A stretch of 64,000 bases of DNA from Monocercomonoides exilis (taxonomy: Eukaryota; Preaxostyla; Oxymonadida; Polymastigidae). The translations under genes and the position numbers were made by a program. Location of the stretch: assembly GCA_001643675.2 (NCBI GenBank), contig LSRY02000041.1, positions 498,501-562,500 on the forward strand, written 5' to 3'. The notes beneath the pieces were generated by a model, which had not been told where the DNA came from, did no database searches, and worked only from the letters and a program-made list of their open reading frames with translations. Positions 54,101 through 63,100 of the stretch are shown here, in pieces (the first letter of the stretch is position 1; each line of letters begins with the position of its first letter).

Positions 54101-57100
54101 GTTTTGCTTGTTGAATCTTCGCCTTGTGCTTTCATTCTCTTCTCTTCCTCCATCAGCTTTCTCTTCATTCTCCACTGATACAGCTCCTTCTTCATTTTAA
54201 TCACATTTGAGTTGAAGTAGTCTTTGTCCTGATGAAGATTGTCAATCAGAGTTGGCGACAGAAGGAAGAACAGAAGAGTTGCTATTTCAAGCAATTCTGC
54301 TTCAAACAGGTTCAGATAAGGCGAAAGCACATGATGAACATGGAAGTCGATGTTTGGAAGTGAATTAGCCACAGACGAAGGAGAATGTTGGTCTGCATTT
54401 GAACATGTGGAAGATTCTGAGTTATTCTTCATTGATGATAAAGTTGATGAAGATGAAGGCGAAACATTATCATCATCATAATTGCTATTATTACAAATAT
54501 TATCTTCATCAGCATCATTTGTCTTCATCCCTCTCATTGGCCATGCAACATCCACCACAACTCCTCCTTCTGTTGGCAGCTGCAGCCGATTTCTGCGATA
54601 TTCTGTGCTTAACTGTGTCATCACATCATGCGCATATCTGTGAATTGCTGGTGAATGCAAAGCAGGTCTTGATTTTTCTTCCTCTTCTCCCTTTTGTTGT
54701 GCATTTGATGCCTTCAGTGCAATTCCTTCTGTTTCCTTTTCCCTCACAATCTTTTCTACCTCGTTCTTTTTCCGCTTCCACCTTTCCTCTTCTCTCTCCA
54801 GTCTGTTCTTTACATCCTTCACAATCGCTCCCAAATCGCCTCCAACTCTGGATAGATTCTGACTGGTGATGAAAGTGAGAGAGTGGGCAGGGATTGGCTG
54901 GTGGAAAGGGAGAGGATTGAGAGTGTATCGGGAGGAGTCTGCAAAGCGGCGGTGCTCCAGAATCACTTGATCAGTTTCGGAGGAAGAGGAAGAAAGAGAA
55001 GAAGAAGAAGAAGAAGATGATGATGAATGAGGGCTGTTTCTGGAGTGAGGAGAGGAGGAAAGAGAGGAGGAAACAGAAGACGAGGCATCAGAGAAAGAGG
55101 AAGAAGAAGAGGATGAAGATGATGAAGAAGGTGATGATGAAATAGAATAACCAGAGGAAGAAGAGGAAGATGAGCCAGAATGAGATAAAGAAGGAGGAGA
55201 AGGTGTAGGGTTCACACAGAAGAAATGTTCTGCTGGGAATCTGGCAGCCAGCATTCGAGTGCCATTCATATGAAGAAATGTGGAGAAAAGAACAGGATTG
55301 GAAGAAGAGGAAGAAGAGGAAGAAGAAGAAGGTGAAAGAGAAGAAAGAGAAGAAAGATTTGACAAAACAGAAGAAGAAAAGCTATTGGCATCCAACTTTG
55401 CGATTTCAGCTTTGTGTTGCTTGCTTCCATAGAACAAAGCATCAGAGGAAGGCACATAAAAGAAAGGATGAAGAGGAAACGGAACATTGTCAGACATAAA
55501 TGACACTTCAGAATGAGGAAACGAAGTGGTGATGAGAGACGGAGGAAGAAGAGAAGAAGAAGAAGAAGCAGAAGAAGTAGAAAATGAATGATTTGATGTG
55601 GAAATGGTGAATAAATCAGAAGCTTTCTGAGAAGGAAACAATGACAGATTTGAGCACAATTCTTCACTCACCACACTCAAAACAGCATTCTTTCCTATTC
55701 TCCTCCTCGCCTCTTGCACAATCCTCAATTTCTTCGCTCTTTTCAGACTTTCGCTCCACGGAAACGCAGCTTCCATTGAATTATCCTCCCCTTCACCTGC
55801 TTTGACTGTCTGCAGAAACAAAGGCTTCATCATCAGAATCAAAGCGAGATAGAGATTGGCCACGCTTTGCGGCTGGTCTCCTTCGCTTTCGGGGGAAACA
55901 TGAGCATACAGCGAAAAATACGAAGAAAGAGACTGCTGAAGAGAATCACTGGAAGAACGGAAGTGCTTCGGGTGCATGTTTTTGTTGTTTTTGAGGAAAG
56001 AGCGGAGCCAAGAGAGATAGACAGGAGAAGGGACACGCAAAGAACCAGAGACAAGGAGCTGGCGGCGGATGATGGAGAGAACATGATCAGCCGAAGAAGA
56101 AGAAGAAGAGGAAGAGGAAGATGATGTTGATGAATGTGATTGATATGTTTGAGGAGTCTGAGTGTGAGAGTGGGAGGGAGAAGGAGTGGGGGAGACAGAA
56201 GGAGAGCGGGGAAGAAGATGAGAGAAAACTGGAGACAAATTCTGGAGTGCCTGTTCAGCAGCTGAAGGAGAAGAAAGACCAGAAGTTAAGCGGCGGGGAC
56301 GAATAGGAGTGGATGTGGAAGAAGGAGAATGGGAAGAAGAAGAAGAAGAAGTAGTAGTAGTAGAAGAAGAACGAGTGTTTTGTGAGTTTTGTTGTTGAGA
56401 AATGTAAGGTGGGCAGATAATTCCAACAGATTCAAGTTCTTCATCTGTGGGACAATAATGTTGCAATGAAAGATGTTGAGAAGGAAAAGTCTGACTTGAA
56501 TTTTGGGACGTTTCGTTTATTTTTCCATTTTCATTTTTATTTCTCTGTTTAGAATCACCCAAATATGCATAAAAAGGTGTTGAAGAAACATCAACTTCAT
56601 CTTTGTTCTCTTTTCCCTTTCCTTCTTCCTCTCTTCTCCTCTTCTCCTCTTCTTCCTCTTCTTCCTCCTCCTCTCTTTCCCTCATGTATTCCATATTCAT
56701 CTCTCCATCTCTCCACCCATACTGGAAAACATGCTTGTTCTGCTCCATAAACATTCTCTGTTCATAAGAAGGCCAAAGCAAAACACACAAGAAACGTGCT
56801 TGAGCAATCAGTTGGATGTTGATGGAGGACAAAAAGGAGGCAAAAGCAGAGGAAGTGGAGGGAGTGCCTATGGGGGCAGTGCTGGAGAATGGGTGGAGAG
56901 GAAGAGGAAGAGAAGAAGAAGAAGAAGAAGATGATGATGATGAACCCATTTTCTTATCCATCTGATTAATCTTCTCAAAAGCACAAACCTGTCTCACATA
57001 GTCTGCAAAATGCGGTGGGATATGATTCATCCTCAGCCAAATAAAGAACCTCCTCTCTTCTTCATTCAACCCTTCTTCCACATCCAACAGAGAAGGCGAA

Positions 57101-60100
57101 AGTTCTGTTGCCTCTTTCTCTCTCAAATAAGAATTTTGAGAGGGAAGATTCGTCTGGGCGTATTGCAATGTGTATTTTGAGTGTTTTTTGGTGAAAGAAG
57201 AGAAGTTGATGCCGTGGGAGGGAGGGATAAGGACATGCTGAGGGAGATGGAGTGAGTAGAGACGAAGAGAAGTGGAAGAAGAAGAAGAGGAAGAAAGAGA
57301 AGAGGAAGAATTTGGATGTGAAGAAGGAGCAAATAAGCTCAAAGGATTGGATTTGTTTCGAAGGCGATAAGAAAACGATGGAGAAGAATGAAAAGAAGAA
57401 GAAGAAGAAGAAGAAATTTCATATTCAGTTGCCAAAAGGAAAGGAAATGCAACCGATACGACAGAAGGAGAAGAAATGAAGTGAATGACTGGAAGATCAT
57501 CAGAAAATGATGATGAAATTGATGAAAATTCTCCTTTTCCTCTGTTGTTCTTGTTCAACTTTGAGTTTTCTTTGCAAAAATCAACATCTTCTTCCTCTTC
57601 TTCTTGTTTTTTATTGAAATCGTCATAATATCCTTCATCATATGAATCATATGAATTGTCATCATCATCTTCTTCTTCATCTTCCTCTTCCTCTTCATCT
57701 TCATCTTCTTCCAAACACTTTTTCAAAATCTCTTCTTCTTCATTTTCTCCATCAAAGTGATCTTCCTCTTCCATTTCCTCTTCTCTTCTTCTTCGTTCTT
57801 CCTCAAATTGAGTTGAAGAAGAAGAAGAAGGTTCAGTCAGAAGAAACGGCTTGGCCACAACACAAGGGATAAGCCTACAAAAAGTGCTTTCAAACACATT
57901 TTCCTTCAAATTTCTGTCTTTTTCTTCGAATTTCAATGAAAAATCGTTTGAAAAAGAAGATTTTTTGTTAGAATCGCTGGACAAATAAGGAAATTCTGTA
58001 GAATTCCTCCTCTTCTTTCCTTCTCCTTCTCTTCCTTCTTCTTCCTTCTCATCATCATCATCATCAAAGTCAAAATCTTCATCATTAATTTCATAGTACT
58101 TATTTTTGATATGATCTGCTTCAGAATCATTATCAACTGCCACATCATCATAGCCATCTCCATCTGGAAGCCAAACTTGTGTGGTTTGTTGATTTTTGTT
58201 CTCATTTTTCGATTTTTCTTCTTCTTCTTCTTTTGTTACATTTGGTTCATCTGATATGCTTGGCTGTTCCAGAAGGATTGAATTCATTCGATTTCTGCTT
58301 CTTCTCATTCTTCTTTCGTTTGAAAGGGAAGAAGAAGAATGAGAATGAGTCAAATGAGAAGAAGAAGAAGGAGAAGGAGAAGGAGAAGAAGAAGAAGCAT
58401 TAAAAGAAGAATTATTCCTTTCATCCTTCTTTTCCTTCAGATGTTTAGTTGAGAACGTTCTGTTAGCAACGCCAAAACAGCTTGCAATTGAATCGTCTGC
58501 GAATATCTCAGCCATTTTGGAAGGAGGAAGAGAGTTGAGAGAAAGATTATACTCAGAAAAGGAGAAAGGCTTGTGTCTTTGAAGAGAATTTGATAGATTT
58601 GAAGAAGAAGTTGAAGAAAGTTTTGAAGATGAATAAGATTTTGAATGAAAAGAGAAAGAAGAAGAAGAAGAAGAATGAGAAGAAGAATGAGAAGAAGAAG
58701 AAGAAGCAAAAGCAGTTAGCAATACTTCAGAAGCAGCAAATGACTCGATAAAGTTGGATTCTATTTGACTTGCTGCAATTCTTCTGGTTGGAATTAAGTT
58801 GCTCAATTGAAGACTTAATTCTCCATTGTTCTTCTTCTTCTTCCTCTTCTTCTTCTCTAAGTTCTTCTCTAATTTCTTCTTCTTTCCTTCTTTCTCTTCT
58901 TCTTCCTTCTCTTCTTTCTCTTTCATCTTTAATATTTTCTCCAACATTTCCTTCTCTTTCAATTGACATATTCTGTTCCATTCATTGTCCATCCATAATT
59001 CTTCTAATGTTGTCTTATATGTTAATCTTTCTTCTTTTTGCTTTTTTCTTCTTTCTCCCTTTCCTTTTCCTTCTTCCTCTTTCTCTTCCTCCTCCTCCTC
59101 CTCATCATCATCATCAATTTCTTCTTCTTCTTCTTCTTCTTTTCTTATTGCCCAAAACAAAGGCAGAGGAAATGTACGAGTAGCTGCAATGTTCTGTTCT
59201 CTCATCTCGAGATGAGACAAAGCAGATGGATATTTTGTGATTGAAGGCAAATTCGAAAATGGAGAAGAAGAAGAAGAAGAATTAATATTTTTTGATGCAC
59301 TTGAAGAAGTTCTAGTTGGACTTACCGGAGGCCATGGAGCAGAAGAGACAGAAGAAAAAGAAGAGGAGGAGGAGGAAGAAGAGGAAGAGGAAGAAGATGA
59401 ATTTTTGTTAGAATTTGAACTAGAACTTGAGTCAAAGATGGAGCGAATGAAATTGCCAGCTCGTTTCATAGCGGTTTCTTTTGGTTTGTTTGTTTGTGAT
59501 GATAAAGTTGAAGGAGAAGAAGAAGAAGAAGAAGAAGAAATTGAAGAATATGTCGGATTCTCATTCATTCTTTCTTCTTCTCTTCCTTCTCCTTCTTCTC
59601 CTTCTCCTTCTCTTTCTCTTTCTCTCTTCCTCACAATCAACGAGCTCATTGGTGTCTTCAAGCTAAACTCCTTTGGCCTCTGTTTGTTATCTGCTTCAGA
59701 CTGCATCTTCAAATACTGATCAAACGTCTGAAACTCATCCATCGACAGAGAAAAAGAGATGTTTTGCTTGAATTTGTATGACAGTATCGATGCTTCTGTC
59801 ATTTTGCAACTGCTCTTGTTCTTGTCTTTGTTGTTTCTATTTCTTTTGCTTTTTCTTTTGCTTTTTCCTTTTGCTTTGATATCTTCTTCTCTTTGGCTGT
59901 CAGGCTCTTCTTCTCTTTGGCTTTCTGGCTCTTCCTCTTCTTCCTCTTCTTCCTCTTCTTCATTTCCTGTTTCCTTCACATTCATCTTCCTCTTCACTCC
60001 AACCTTCACGTTCATCTTCATCTCCATCTCCACATCCACATCCACCTCCTCCACTGCCTCCATCCTCAGCAACCTCTTCTCCTCTTCTGTAAGCTCCAGC

Positions 60101-63100
60101 CCCAACGAATGCACTCCACTCATTGACAAAGACGGCAAAACTGTCTGCATGTCCTTCTGACTCCACGCCGTGCGAGAGAAAAACATCATCGGCAGCAGCT
60201 TCTTGCTGAACCACTCACGATCATAACTCAGTGCTCTATTTCCTCCTCCTCCTCTTCCTCCTCTTCCTCTTCCTCCCTCTCTTCCTCCTCCCCCTCCTCC
60301 ACTGCTTTGTACTCGTTCTCCTGCTCTTCTTGATCGGCTTCCATGTGCCCCACCTACAATCATGTTGAAAATTTTTTCTGATTCATTTAAACCAGAAGAA
60401 GAAGAAGAAGAAAGAGAGGAAGAAGAATTCGAAGGAGAAGAAGAAGAAGAAGAATTTGATATTCTTCCATTTCCCGAGCACATAAACCCTTCTTCTTCCT
60501 GAAACACCCGTTTATCTGGATAGAAAGAGCCGAGGAGAAGAGGAGAATCTCTTATGAAAGGGATGCATTCAATGACACCCGTGGCAAAGAGCAGAGAAGA
60601 AGAAGGGTGGAAAAGGGAAGGGGAGACAGTGGTGCTGGTGAGGGTGTAGACTTGAGGGAAAGGGAAGAGGGAAGATTGGAGAGAGAGGGAAGAAGAGGAA
60701 GAAGCAGAAGAAGCAGAAGAAGCAGAAGAAATAACAGAATCTGCCTTTCTGTTCAGATTCTCATTCGCGAGAGGAGAAGAAGGAAAGCTCCATTTGATTG
60801 GGAGAGGGGGATAATGGTGTCTGATGTTGCGAGAAAGAGAGACGAAAAGAAAGCGAATGATTTGAGCGAAGCAGCTGCTGGGTGAGAAAGAAGAGAGGGA
60901 AAGAAGCATTCCGCGGAAGAAGCGGAGAACAAGGGCAGAACGATGAGAAGTAACGAGATGGAGATAAGAGAGGAGTTTGGAGTAGGAAGAGGGGGGGAGG
61001 GAGAGATTGGAAGGAAGGAAGAAAGAGGAAGAAGAGGAAGAGGAAATGGAAGAGGAAGAAGAAGAAGATGATGATGAAATTGATGATGAAATTGAAGAAG
61101 ATGAAGATGAAGAAGAATTTGAAGAAGAACCAACAAATTCGTCTTTCATTTCGTGTTCAACAAAGAATCGGATGGTTCTCTTCATCCAATTCCAACTTTT
61201 GTCCATCTCTTTCTTGTCTCTCTTCTCCATTTTCTCAATCGAACTTATCATTTTCTGCAAATCTTCAATCTTCAATGATTTTTCCCAAAATTGAATATCT
61301 TCCTTTTTTTCCCCTTCTCCTTTGAAATCTTCTTCTTCTTCTTCTTCTTCTTCCATTTTCCCTTCTTTCTCCTTCATTTTTTTCATTCCCTCGTATTTCT
61401 TCATCAGCTTCTTCTTCATTTCTCTTCTCTTCTTCCTTCTTTTCAATGTCTCTCTCATTTTCTCTCTCTCCAATTTTGTTTGAGTCGCCTCTAAAAAGCT
61501 GAAAGGAGGTGCTGCATACACCAAAGAAACAGGCAAAGTGTTATTCTTTGATGACGAAGAAGAAGAAAATGAAGAAGAAGAAGAAGAGTTTGATGAATGA
61601 TTTTCATTGTTTCTTCCTCTTCTTTCATTAAATTCAACATTTTTGTTTGTTTTTTCCAGTTTTCTTTCATTTCCCTTGTTGCAAAGAGAAGCAAACTGAG
61701 AAACAGACTCTGTTGTGTGTGGATTGGGCAGAGGTGACTCAAGAATTGCCTTTGCCAGAAGAAATTCTTCATTCTCAAGGAACTTTTGAAACGCTTCTTT
61801 ATCTTCGTTTATTTCTTTGCCTTCTTTTATTTCTTTCTCATTCTTTTGATATTTGTTTGAATTTCCTTTTTCTTCTTTCCCTTTTTCTTTTTCTTTCCCT
61901 TTCCCTTTCCCTTTTCTCTTTTCTTCTTCTTCTTGCAACTCAACAAATCTCTTATTCCTCATCAACATTTCTTCCTTCTTCACACACTCCTTCACAAACT
62001 CCATTTTTTGCTTCAGTTCCCTCTGCACTTTCTCTTCTTCGTCATACAACACACGAAATGCATCCAAAATTGGCAGAAGAAGAGAAGAAGCCAAATATGT
62101 GTCAGCAAACAGAGGAGCCAAAAGATTCATCAAATTTGACTCAAAATGTGACAGCTGAACGGAAAGAGGAGGGATAGAAGATTGGGCAATGGCTGAGGAA
62201 ATGGAGGTGGACGAATGAAAAGCAGAAGAAGAGGAAGAAGAGGAAGAAGAGGAAGAAGAGGAAGAGGAAGAGGAAGAAGGTGACAATGATGATGATGACG
62301 ACGACGACGAAAGAGAAGAAGAAAGAGAAGAAAGAGAAGATGTTGGGAGTTTTGATGCAGGTGCTGAATTAAGCTCTTCTTCTTGTTCTGGCTCGTCATT
62401 GTGAAGTGAAGATAAAGATGGCAAGGCAAGACGAGAAGAGGAAGAAGAGGAGGAAGAAGAAGAAGAATCAGAAGGAGAAGTTGATGTCTGTGTTATTTTT
62501 GGAGGACACAGGCAACTTACTCCAATCTCTTGTTTGTTTTGCTTAGCAGCATTGTTTTCCTCAGAATAGCACACAAAACGCCGGATAATCTGCATCTTCT
62601 TCTCCTCTTTCTCTCGCTGCGCCTTCGACATCTCTATCAACCGCTGCTGCTGTTTCGAATTCGATGCCGAATTCGCATTGTTCTTCTGCTGATAATCTGC
62701 TCCATTCCCTTCTTGTTTTCCCTTCTTCTCCTTCTTATTCGCTTCACCCCCAATTTCTGATTCATCCCCGTTACTCTCCCCAAGCACCCACTCCACAGCC
62801 AGCGCCCTCATCCACATTGCAGTCAGACTGCGACACACCTGCACGTAATTCTCACAGGGCGGCAGTGAAATTGGCAGATAACCTGCAGCAGGATAGCGGA
62901 AGGGGGAAAGACTGCCAAAGTTGACGATGGCTGACTGGTGGCCGGACATCGAAATGGCTGGGAAGAACACGAAATGGGGGCTGGCGTCGATGTCGGCTTG
63001 GCTTTTGACTGAAGAAGGCACACGGGACAGAGGAATACGGGAATATGCAATGCCCATTGATTCTCCGTTCAGTAAAAATTCTATGCGGCCGTAGGGCATG